NCBI GenBank assembly: GCA_007127495.1
Contig: SKZG01000051.1
Coordinates: 1-5,724, forward strand
DNA: 5,724 nt
Direction of reading: 5' to 3'
Origin: Planctomycetales bacterium
Lineage (GTDB): Bacteria > Planctomycetota > Planctomycetia > Pirellulales > Thermoguttaceae
In this document: one piece after another, positions 1-4,572 of the stretch
Numbering within the stretch: position 1 is the stretch's first letter
How the letters are laid out: each line of letters starts with the position of its first letter
The notes under the pieces: generated by a model
Seen by the model: the letters and a program-made list of their open reading frames with translations, nothing else
Database searches by the model: none
What the model was told of the DNA's origin: nothing
Program-made: the position numbers and the translations under genes

Positions 1-107
1 ACGTCGTGCAACAGTTGCTTGTTGATGCGCGGGGCGATTTGGGCGGGATCGATCTCGACCTGCCCAACCTCGGCACCCGTTCGATCATAGACCGGCAAAC
101 TGACCAT
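1..107 (-). CDS. rplD: 50S ribosomal protein L4, N-terminal part (cut by window edge)
   Basis: Only the first 35 codons are present; the gene continues past the left edge. The protein begins MVSLPVYDRTGAEVG and continues to INKQLLHD, which matches the start of ribosomal protein L4: a beta hairpin followed by the conserved (I/V)NxxLLHD motif. L4 is a primary 23S rRNA binding protein whose long loop lines the peptide exit tunnel, and in several bacteria it also represses its own operon. It follows rpsJ and rplC in the usual S10-operon order, but its ATG sits 210 bp after the rplC stop instead of nearly touching it. The start is the ATG at 107-105. The nearest purine-rich stretch (AAGAG, 114-110) is only 2 nt away, so there is no proper Shine-Dalgarno site. 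Identification rests on sequence and on gene order. Confidence 0.95.
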   Translation of the reverse strand, partial: MVSLPVYDRTGAEVGQVEIDPAQIAPRINKQLLHD

Positions 108-209
108 GGCTCTTGTCTCGTTTCGCTATTCTGTACTGTGCTTCATTCCCCGGACGTCGGCCGGCATAACCGAGCGGTTTCTGAAGGGCATCAGGACCGC
201 ATACCGAAG

Positions 210-251
210 TTTGTCAGGAACTGTTCGTCAGGGACTGTTTGTCACTCGTTT
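210..251. repeat. Approximate 14-bp tandem repeat, about three units
   Basis: On the plus strand the units are TTTGTCAGGAACTG (210-223), TTCGTCAGGGACTG (224-237) and a degraded third beginning TTTGTCA (238-251). The first two differ at two positions. The array lies inside the rplC-rplD spacer, about 65 bp after the rplC stop. It could be a slippage product or a set of protein or RNA binding sites; the sequence does not decide. Confidence 0.6.
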
Positions 252-275
252 TGTTGGTTTCTCGCTCGCATCCCG

Positions 276-299
276 CCTCCCCGCACACGACCGGGGAGG
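276..299. repeat. GC-rich hairpin after rplC
   Basis: CCTCCCC (276-282) pairs perfectly with GGGGAGG (293-299) around a 10-nt loop, 18 bp after the rplC stop in the operon direction. No U-tract follows on the minus strand, so it is not a standard intrinsic terminator. It could protect a 3' end or act as a processing or pausing hairpin within the operon transcript. Confidence 0.5.
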
Positions 300-317
300 G
301 CGTTTCGCAGCGCCCCG

Positions 318-1007
318 CTACCGGACCTTGTTTGTCTGTTGGATCATCAGGAACCCGCCGTTCGGGCCCGGAATGGCGCCGCGAACGAGGAGAAGGTGGT
401 TGTCGGCATCGACGCGCACCACCTTCAGGTTCCGCATGGTGCAGCGCTGATTGCCGTAACGGCCGGCCATCCGGGTGCCCTTGAACACGCGGGCCGGGTC
501 GGCAGCACAGCCGATACCACCCAAATGCCGGTGGCACTTTTTCACGCCGTGCGATGCCCGCTGGCCGCGGAAATTGTGCCGCTTCATCACGCCCGCCGTG
601 CCGCGACCCTTGCTCGTGCCGGTCACGTCCACTGCCTTGACCTCGTCGAAGACGCCGACGGTCAGCTCCTGTCCGATCTCGTAGCCGTCCACCTCGCCCC
701 GCAGCTCGCGCACAAGGCGTTTGGGCTCACAGCCCGCTTTGGAAGGCGACTCGACACCGGCGGCAGCCCGCGTCCGCTGACGCTTGCTGTCGAGCCTGGC
801 GACGTGCCCACGGACAGAGCGACTGGCAAGACGACGGGGTTTGTCCATAAACCCGATCTGAACTGCCTCGTAGCCGTCTCTTTCCTGGGTCTTCAGTTGG
901 AGCACATGACATGGCCCCGCCTGAATGACGGTAACCGGGATGGCGGCGCCCGACTCATCGTAGATTTGCGTCATCCCGACCTTGCGGCCGAGCAGTCCTA
1001 TGGTCAT
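318..1007 (-). CDS. rplC: 50S ribosomal protein L3
   Basis: L3 is a primary 23S rRNA binder near the peptidyl transferase centre and helps start 50S assembly. The 229-residue protein opens MTIGLLGRKVGMTQIYDESG, the canonical bacterial L3 start. Later it has KGRGTAGVMKRHNFRG (about 133-148), SHG (152-154), ARVFKGTRMAGRYGN (172-186) and VVRVDADNHLLLVRGAIPG (196-214). It is about 20 residues longer than the E. coli protein, with extra length in the middle (about 75-100), a region that varies in L3. The residue aligned with E. coli Gln150, the PrmB methylation site, is Ala169, as in many non-proteobacterial L3 proteins. The ATG at 1007-1005 was chosen because family homology begins exactly there and AAAGG (1020-1016) lies 8 nt upstream; the frame stays open to 1145 but that part has no L3 character. 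It is the second gene of the S10 operon, 159 bp after rpsJ. Confidence 0.98.
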   Translation of the reverse strand: MTIGLLGRKVGMTQIYDESGAAIPVTVIQAGPCHVLQLKTQERDGYEAVQIGFMDKPRRLASRSVRGHVARLDSKRQRTRAAAGVESPSKAGCEPKRLVRELRGEVDGYEIGQELTVGVFDEVKAVDVTGTSKGRGTAGVMKRHNFRGQRASHGVKKCHRHLGGIGCAADPARVFKGTRMAGRYGNQRCTMRNLKVVRVDADNHLLLVRGAIPGPNGGFLMIQQTNKVR

Positions 1008-1121
1008 CGTTCTTGCCTTTCGCCTCGCATGGCGGGAGGTCCGCGGCCTTGAAGCCGGGTTTACCCGCCAGGCTTCCGTTGCATATTCAGATTCTTGGGA
1101 TTTCCAGGTTGCGACGCTCGA

Positions 1122-1140
1122 AAACCCCACCATAGGGTTT
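1122..1140. repeat. Small inverted repeat in the rpsJ-rplC spacer
   Basis: AAACCC (1122-1127) pairs with GGGTTT (1135-1140) around a 7-nt loop. It starts 26 bp after the rpsJ stop, within a 159-bp spacer that has no gene. A consensus TTGACA sits beside it on the minus strand (1145-1140), but no acceptable -10 box follows at 16-18 bp, so I do not call a promoter. The hairpin is short and may be chance. Confidence 0.3.
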
Positions 1141-1166
1141 GTCAAGCGTAGCTCGTTTGTTAGGTA

Positions 1167-1496
1167 TTACTTGCGGCTCGTCGCCTTGATCTTGATATCG
1201 ACGCCGGCAGGAAGGCTTAGCTTATTCAGGGCCTCAATGGTCTTGGCCGTCGCCTGCATGATGTCGACCAATCGTTTGTGCGTCCGAATTTCGAACTGTT
1301 GCCGTGCCTTTTTGTCGACGTGGGGGCTCGAAAGGACGGTATACCGCTCAATGCGGGTGGGCAGCGGAATGGGACCATGCACAATCGAACCGGTTCGCTT
1401 CGCCGTATCGACGATTTCCGTCGCACTTTGGTCCAGAATCGCGTGATCGTAGGCTTCCATCCGAATGCGGATGATCTCTTGTGTAATACCGGCCAC
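1167..1496 (-). CDS. rpsJ: 30S ribosomal protein S10
   Basis: S10 (also NusE) sits in the 30S head and, paired with NusB, takes part in transcription antitermination and in coupling RNA polymerase to ribosomes. The 109-residue protein shows the family throughout: [10 protein letters not shown] (9-18), [17 protein letters not shown] (21-37), [20 protein letters not shown] (41-60), the long-loop segment [18 protein letters not shown] (62-79) and a C-terminal [10 protein letters not shown] (95-104). Length is normal (103 in E. coli, about 102 in Bacillus), with a few extra N-terminal residues. The start is GTG (1496-1494); GGAG (1511-1508) lies 11 nt upstream, a slightly long spacing. The next candidate, Met13, would cut into the first conserved strand. 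It is the first gene of the operon, with a good promoter about 70 bp before the start codon. Confidence 0.98.
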   Translation of the reverse strand: MAGITQEIIRIRMEAYDHAILDQSATEIVDTAKRTGSIVHGPIPLPTRIERYTVLSSPHVDKKARQQFEIRTHKRLVDIMQATAKTIEALNKLSLPAGVDIKIKATSRK

Positions 1497-1570
1497 GATA
1501 GTAGGTTCTCCGGGTCTCTTCCGACGCCCAATTTGTCAATCAACGTCCACCACTGAAGTGGAAACCTTGG

Positions 1571-1599
1571 AGTCTAGCAGTTCGGGAAAAAAGCGTCAA
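1571..1599 (-). promoter_or_regulatory. Sigma-70-like promoter of the S10 operon
   Basis: Read on the minus strand, TTGACG (1599-1594; 5 of 6 consensus) is followed after exactly 17 bp by TAGACT (1576-1571; 4 of 6). The predicted start of transcription is near 1564, giving a 5' leader of about 68 nt before the rpsJ GTG. An A/T tract at 1610-1621 lies where an alpha-subunit UP element would bind (about -47 to -58), as expected for a ribosomal protein promoter. The leader contains a small CCAC/GTGG hairpin at its start (1550-1561). Confidence 0.7.
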
Positions 1600-1605
1600 C
1601 ACCCC

Positions 1606-1625
1606 GGCGAAAATTTTTTTTCGCC
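1606..1625. repeat. A/T-tract inverted repeat upstream of the S10 promoter
   Basis: GGCGAAAA (1606-1613) pairs perfectly with TTTTCGCC (1618-1625) across four T. On the minus strand it reads as a run of eight A followed by four T, flanked by GC, directly upstream of the -35 box. Its position favours an UP element or intrinsically bent DNA. It could also have served as a terminator for minus-strand transcription arriving from upstream, but the T-run lies inside the stem rather than after it. Confidence 0.45.
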
Positions 1626-1770
1626 CCGGTCCACGGGGTCTGTCCCAATTTCGGCGGCACCTGGTGCGGATTACCCAAGCGCCCTGCCCTCCCGCCGCGA
1701 AAATGAGGCTGTCCCGTTCGCTAGACCCGGCAACCGGTAGGTATCGGCCAGAATCAAAGCTGCCAGTACT

Positions 1771-1935
1771 TTTTCCAGGTCGGCCCCGGGGCTTGAGGGT
1801 GGACCGAAGCTTCAGCTTGGCAGCGGCGCGGGTTACCCAGTCGGGCTCGCCGAGCGGGGCGCCGCGACGGATGCTGTCGCGGATCCTGTCTTGGTATGCA
1901 ACGGCCGGCTTGCAGCGATCCAGAGCGGCCTTCCA
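1771..1935 (-). pseudogene. C-terminal remnant of a REP-associated tyrosine transposase (IS200-like)
   Basis: The minus-strand translation here includes RDSIRRGAPLGEPDWVTR and AAAKLKLRSTLKPRGRPGK. This is the typical C-terminal tail of REP-associated tyrosine transposases (Y1 HuH family), whose usual form is (R)xSVxRGxPxGxxxWxxRTAxxLGLESTxRPRGRPRK. Only about 55 residues are recognisable. The catalytic HuH motif and the tyrosine helix, which lie in the N-terminal two thirds, are absent, and no start codon or ribosome binding site fits. The frame also runs on past the expected stop. I therefore call it a decayed fragment. These proteins normally act on nearby REP palindromes, and a GC hairpin lies 18 bp away. 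Identification is from memory of the family pattern. Confidence 0.6.
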
Positions 1936-1953
1936 CAACGCATGCCCCCGGAA

Positions 1954-1975
1954 GCGGCCCTTGCAAACGGGCCGC
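1954..1975. repeat. Perfect 7-bp GC hairpin, possible REP-like element
   Basis: GCGGCCC (1954-1960) pairs with GGGCCGC (1969-1975) around the loop TTGCAAAC. It lies just beyond the upstream side of the transposase remnant, where a REP palindrome of such an element might be found. No T-run follows on either strand. A single copy is visible in this window, so repeat status cannot be judged here. Confidence 0.4.
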
Positions 1976-2148
1976 GGCTCGAGTATTCTACTGTCAGGGG
2001 TCAAGGACCGTTTCTCCAGAGTGGGTGGCGTCACCTCCGCAGGATGTGGCCCCCGGCTGATCGATGCTGTGCGGGAGTCGCGAAGTTCCAAGGGGGATCC
2101 CCGACCTGCGACGCGACAAGCCCCCGAAGTTACGCACAGGAGACCGAC

Positions 2149-2154
2149 TATAAA
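2149..2154 (+). promoter_or_regulatory. Possible -10 box for the antitoxin-like gene
   Basis: TATAAA (5 of 6 consensus) ends 21 bp before the ATG at 2176, so a transcript would start near 2161 with a short leader that still contains the AGGAG site. No good -35 box lies at 16-18 bp. A weaker complete pair, TTGCAA and TATTCT with 17 bp spacing, exists at 1961-1989 and would give a leader of about 180 nt. Neither is convincing alone. Confidence 0.3.
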
Positions 2155-2175
2155 CAGTCAACAGGAGCGTTGGCA

Positions 2176-2400
2176 ATGCAGGGCACGCAAGGCAAAGACG
2201 TCAAGTCCGCCGCCAGGGACTTGGTGGATAGCCTTCCGAATGGCGCCACTTGGGACGACCTGATGTACCGAGTGTACGTGCGGCAGGCCATTGATGCCGG
2301 GCGTCACGACGCCGCCGAGGGACGCCTCGTAGAAGTGGCTGAAGTCCGGCGCGTGATTCACGGGGCACAGCTCATGCCCCCAGAGGCACCGATTTCCTAG
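2176..2400 (+). CDS. Small antitoxin-like protein, no partner toxin seen
   Basis: This is a 74-residue soluble protein. AGGAG (2163-2167) lies 8 nt before the ATG, the best ribosome binding site in the window, which argues for a real expressed gene. The core, SLPNGATWDDLMYRVYVRQ (19-37) followed by AIDAGRHDAAEGRLVEVAEV (38-57), resembles the small helical proteins with an (L)P..ATW(D/E)D(L/V)MY..YVR..(I/V)..G pattern. Those often sit directly upstream of RelE/ParE-type toxin genes and are annotated as antitoxins or hypothetical proteins. Such proteins usually bind and neutralise the toxin and repress their own promoter; this is inferred here, not shown. No RelE/ParE-like frame follows in any plus-strand frame. 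Instead the gene meets, tail to tail and overlapping by 29 bp, the HepT remnant on the other strand. The last dozen residues (HGAQLMPPEAPIS) may be a replaced end. Confidence 0.6.
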   Translation: MQGTQGKDVKSAARDLVDSLPNGATWDDLMYRVYVRQAIDAGRHDAAEGRLVEVAEVRRVIHGAQLMPPEAPIS

Positions 2401-2497
2401 GCCAAAGCAAAGCTGCCACGGGTTGGGAGTCTTTACTCTGGTTCGGATGCAGAAGGCCAGGGACGGCTTCCAGCAAATCGCGCAGGCGCTCTCTCAT
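2372..2497 (-). pseudogene. Truncated HepT (HEPN-domain toxin) remnant
   Basis: A 41-codon frame starts at an ATG that overlaps the stop of the MNT gene as ATGA (2497-2494), the usual coupling in MntA-HepT operons. Its first residues, [12 protein letters not shown], match the common HepT start (M-R-x-R-L-R-D-(I/L)-L-E-A-I). After residue 12 the sequence (PGLLHPNQSKDS and onward) no longer resembles HEPN and a TGA ends it. Full HepT proteins are about 110-140 residues and carry the RNase motif R-x4-6-H near the C-terminus, which is missing, so no RNase activity is expected. The break falls near 2462, between this gene and the convergent antitoxin-like gene, which points to a deletion or replacement there. 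The alternative is an unrelated short frame: twelve residues are little, but the overlap, strand and partner all agree. Confidence 0.6.
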
Positions 2498-2784
2498 AGC
2501 GGCACGGCCTCTTGCAGCAAACGCTGGCGGACTCGGGCTCTTAGGCTGCGCTCGGTAACGACGTCGACACGGCGGCCAAGCATCTCCTGCAATTCGTACT
2601 GTAGGCCACCGAGGTCCAAGAGCGATCGGCCCCGGTCCAGTTCCACGACGAGGTCGATGTCGCTGTTTTCGTCGGCTTCGCCCCGGGCGAGCGATCCGAA
2701 CACGCGCACGTTGCGCGCGCCGTGCTTCGCGGCGAGGCGAAGGATCGCGTCACGGTTCTTCCGCAGTGATTGTTCATGCATCAT
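2494..2784 (-). CDS. MNT-family nucleotidyltransferase antitoxin (MntA-like)
   Basis: This is a 96-residue single-domain protein. Numbered from the second Met, it has [20 protein letters not shown] (24-43), which contains the exact GSx10DxD signature (Gly29, Ser30, Asp41, Asp43), and RRVDVVTE (70-77) supplying the third carboxylate, Asp73. These are all the catalytic residues of minimal nucleotidyltransferases. In type VII toxin-antitoxin modules such MntA proteins neutralise the HEPN RNase HepT by adding AMP to a tyrosine. Length and strand fit, and the expected HepT start overlaps its stop, but that toxin is truncated. The start is one of two adjacent ATG codons (2784 or 2781); no strong Shine-Dalgarno site precedes them. 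The frame is open up to 3108, but that upstream part shows no domain and looks like chance in GC-rich DNA. It could act on a HepT encoded elsewhere or be decaying. Confidence 0.87.
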   Translation of the reverse strand: MMHEQSLRKNRDAILRLAAKHGARNVRVFGSLARGEADENSDIDLVVELDRGRSLLDLGGLQYELQEMLGRRVDVVTERSLRARVRQRLLQEAVPL

Positions 2785-3120
2785 AGCCGGTGCCGTTCGA
2801 GGGAATGACGAAATCGGATGGATCCAACTCCCGCCCCGAGGCGCTCTTAAGGGGGCCTCGCGATCGTCGAGCCGCTCAATCCGGACGTGCGGCGGGAAGC
2901 CGCCGGAGTCGGGTCGGCGGGCTCGGTTCCGGGCGCAGGGCGACCGATTGTTCCATGCCCCAATTCTGTCCGCCTGCCACGCGCCTGTCAACCCGACCCT
3001 GCCAGGTTTTTCAGCTCTTCCGTTTTTGGGTGCAGGCCGCGTAATGTAGTAGGCACACGTCGCTGTGTCGTCCCGAAAGCCTGAAACCCATCCACCATCA
3101 ACCGTCAAAACTCCGGAATC
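2785..3120. other. Gap of about 330 bp with no recognisable gene
   Basis: Frames on both strands are open here, but none shows a start with a ribosome binding site or a familiar domain. I see a CGGCGG-GAAG-CCGCCG stem-loop (2890-2905) without a following T-run. I found no intrinsic terminator for the membrane protein gene ending at 3121 and no clear promoter for the MNT gene. Either function could be carried by signals I cannot recognise. Confidence 0.5.
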
Positions 3121-4386
3121 CTACCGGCCGCGGCGGAAACGCACGGCAACCACTGCGGTTTGGGCCGTGCGGTCCTCAAGATTGGGACGGAAAACCGTTA
3201 AGATCAACAGCGGCAGGTACCACGCCATGTACAACCCTCCTTGAGGTACGTGCCAAAATTGCGACCCGAGCATCACGGCAGCCGAACAGCTTAACAGGGT
3301 GCCCAGGTTCTTCTGCGCCGGCCACAACGCCAGCCCCGTACAAAGTGCCACCCAGGCAGCCGCGACCGGAATACGGAACACCGGCGCGTGCTGCGCCCAG
3401 AAGCCCGATGCATCGCGCGCCACAAACCCCACCAGGCCGAACATGTGCCGCAAGGCGTCGGGAAACTCCGCCGTGCCCAACAGTGGAACCAGCAACACCG
3501 CCATGACGATCAGTGTGGCGGCAACCGCCAAAGAAAAACGCGCCAGCCCCCGGTGCCAATAGAACCCACACCACAGCGGAAGAAGAAAAAGCGGGTAAAA
3601 CGTCAGCGCCGCGGCAACGCCGACAAACAGCCCGGAAACCACCGGACGGCGGTACATAACGATAGCCCATACAAGCATGGCTGCCGGGATGATGTGGTCC
3701 GGACGGCCGGTCATTTGGCTGGAGTAGAACAGCAGCAGGTAGAAGGATGCCGCGGCTACGCCGGTTTGGATGTTGTCGAAGTGACGGTACCCGACCAGCA
3801 CGATGCCTGCCACCAGGGCAAGCTGCGCGAGAATGACCACCGCGCGGGCAAAGCCCAGGGTGAGCAGCGCGCGCCGGTACTCGTCGGTATGGGTTTTGTC
3901 GACCTCCGCGAGTGTCCCCTCGCTCACGGCGGCCAACCGGAACAGCGGCAGGTAGCCGGGGGTCGCCTCGGTCACGACCGGTTGCTCAGCGAGTTGATAC
4001 TCAAGCCGTTCGCGAGGGTTCATAATGACGTTGGCCATCAGGAACACCAGCAGCGAGGCGCCGGTAAAAGTCAGGCCGCTGGCCGAAAGGTTCGGTTCCA
4101 GCAAAGGCCGCCGGACCATGACCGGATCCAAGAGCAACCGGATGAGGAAGAATCCCCCCACCGCGAACAGCCATGCATAGCCGCCTTGAATCAGCGTGGG
4201 CAGGTTCTGGAGCAAGCCGTGGTAAATCAGTAGCAGACCGGGCGAAAAAGCGATCAGGGCGATCAGGTCCAGGTTGCGGACACTCCAGAACCGGTGGAAC
4301 TTGAAAAACACCCCAATGGTCATCAGCGCCGACACGTAGGCCCAAGTTGTCGGGCTAAGCTGGAACTCGAAAAGTATCTCGCGCAT
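3121..4386 (-). CDS. Multi-pass membrane protein, GT-C glycosyltransferase-like (function unknown)
   Basis: This 421-residue protein is largely hydrophobic. I count roughly 11-12 membrane segments, near residues 13-28, 40-57, 69-86, 103-122, 178-199, 207-222, 231-245, 248-272, 283-303, 339-356, 361-376 and 386-400. A polar stretch at 123-177 lies between segments and would form a loop outside the membrane. The part YRRPVVSGLFVGVAAALTFY, followed by PLFLLPLW and a basic WHRGLARF, resembles the repeated region of GT-C/GT87 polyprenol-phosphate-dependent transferases (small residues, FYP, LLP). However, I see no acidic catalytic motif in the first loop, so this is only a structural resemblance. 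The start is the ATG at 4386-4384, with GAGGA (4396-4392) 5 nt upstream. The C-terminus is short, basic and cytoplasmic-looking (RFRRGR). A promoter lies about 120 bp upstream. It runs in the same direction as epmB but appears separately transcribed. Confidence 0.85.
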   Translation of the reverse strand: MREILFEFQLSPTTWAYVSALMTIGVFFKFHRFWSVRNLDLIALIAFSPGLLLIYHGLLQNLPTLIQGGYAWLFAVGGFFLIRLLLDPVMVRRPLLEPNLSASGLTFTGASLLVFLMANVIMNPRERLEYQLAEQPVVTEATPGYLPLFRLAAVSEGTLAEVDKTHTDEYRRALLTLGFARAVVILAQLALVAGIVLVGYRHFDNIQTGVAAASFYLLLFYSSQMTGRPDHIIPAAMLVWAIVMYRRPVVSGLFVGVAAALTFYPLFLLPLWCGFYWHRGLARFSLAVAATLIVMAVLLVPLLGTAEFPDALRHMFGLVGFVARDASGFWAQHAPVFRIPVAAAWVALCTGLALWPAQKNLGTLLSCSAAVMLGSQFWHVPQGGLYMAWYLPLLILTVFRPNLEDRTAQTAVVAVRFRRGR

Positions 4387-4413
4387 GGCCGTCCTCGGAC
4401 CGGGCTATCGTGG

Positions 4414-4477
4414 CCGTTCACGTGGTTCTGGTCCCCTCACTCCACGGAGAAACCCCTCCGCGGGCCCGCGTGAACGG
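4414..4477 (-). promoter_or_regulatory. Foldable 5' leader of the membrane protein gene
   Basis: Inside the predicted leader, CCGTTCACG (4414-4422) and CGTGAACGG (4469-4477) are perfect 9-bp complements 46 nt apart. Between them is a hairpin of CGGAG/CTCCG (4445-4449 and 4456-4460) with a 6-nt loop, and a perfect 12-bp palindrome CGCGGGCCCGCG (4459-4470) that partly overlaps both. The alternatives are mutually exclusive, as in switching leaders, but the elements could equally be a DNA operator. No known riboswitch class is recognised. Confidence 0.4.
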
Positions 4478-4503
4478 TGACAGGCGATGTCCTGCAACTT
4501 GCC

Positions 4504-4531
4504 AGCATAGCTAGTGTTCGCCAGTTTTCAA
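4504..4531 (-). promoter_or_regulatory. Putative sigma-70 promoter for the membrane protein gene
   Basis: On the minus strand TTGAAA (4531-4526; 5 of 6) is followed after 16 bp by TATGCT (4509-4504; 4 of 6). The predicted transcript starts near 4497, giving a leader of about 110 nt. The promoter lies in the 186-bp space after the epmB stop, so the membrane gene need not depend on epmB transcription. Confidence 0.5.
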
Positions 4532-4572
4532 CCCCACACTCCCAGCGCGAGCCCCGGCCTGCCCCCGAAGGG

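Larger units (their letters stand above)
108..317. other. Long rplC-rplD spacer without a gene
   Basis: This 210-bp stretch separates two genes that in most bacteria are adjacent or overlapping. I see no convincing coding sequence in either direction. It contains an approximate 14-bp tandem repeat (210-251) and a GC-rich inverted repeat (276-299). On the coding (minus) strand I find no clear pair of -35 and -10 boxes, and no hairpin followed by a T-run. An internal promoter or a processing site is therefore possible but not shown. Confidence 0.7.
1497..2175. other. Gap between rpsJ and the antitoxin-like gene: promoter plus transposase debris
   Basis: These 679 bp contain no intact gene that I can support. 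Described separately are the rpsJ promoter and its upstream element (1571-1625), the tail of a tyrosine transposase (1771-1935) and a GC hairpin (1954-1975). The frame carrying the transposase tail stays open on the minus strand over about 550 bp, which is unremarkable at this GC content. From 1990 to 2140 I see only a perfect 10-bp palindrome, GGGGATCCCC (2093-2102), of unknown meaning. Confidence 0.6.

Noticed and set aside
276..299. Intrinsic terminator after rplC
   Set aside because: The stem is good but no T-run follows on the operon strand, and termination before rplD would split an essential operon.
469..538. Missing PrmB methylation glutamine in L3 as an anomaly
   Set aside because: The glutamine is typical mainly of proteobacterial L3; alanine or another residue here is common in other phyla.
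6..1052. A 348-codon open frame on the plus strand
   Set aside because: It runs antisense across rplC and rplD, has no recognisable domain, and is explained by high GC at third positions of the real genes.
1008..1145. N-terminal extension of L3 by 46 residues
   Set aside because: The extra part has no L3 similarity. The family begins exactly at the ATG at 1007, which has an AAAGG site at proper spacing.
1140..1145. TTGACA on the minus strand as an rplC promoter
   Set aside because: No acceptable -10 hexamer lies 16-18 bp downstream.
2890..2905. Stem-loop as terminator of the membrane protein gene
   Set aside because: It lies more than 200 bp past the stop and has no T-run on either strand.
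2785..3108. N-terminal extension of the MNT protein to 204 residues
   Set aside because: The added stretch has no domain character, and the MNT family starts with the short helix right after the double ATG. Long open frames are common by chance at this GC content.
3388..4233. A 281-codon plus-strand frame rich in Gln, Arg and His
   Set aside because: It is the antisense of the membrane protein gene; its composition is what reverse-complemented hydrophobic codons produce.
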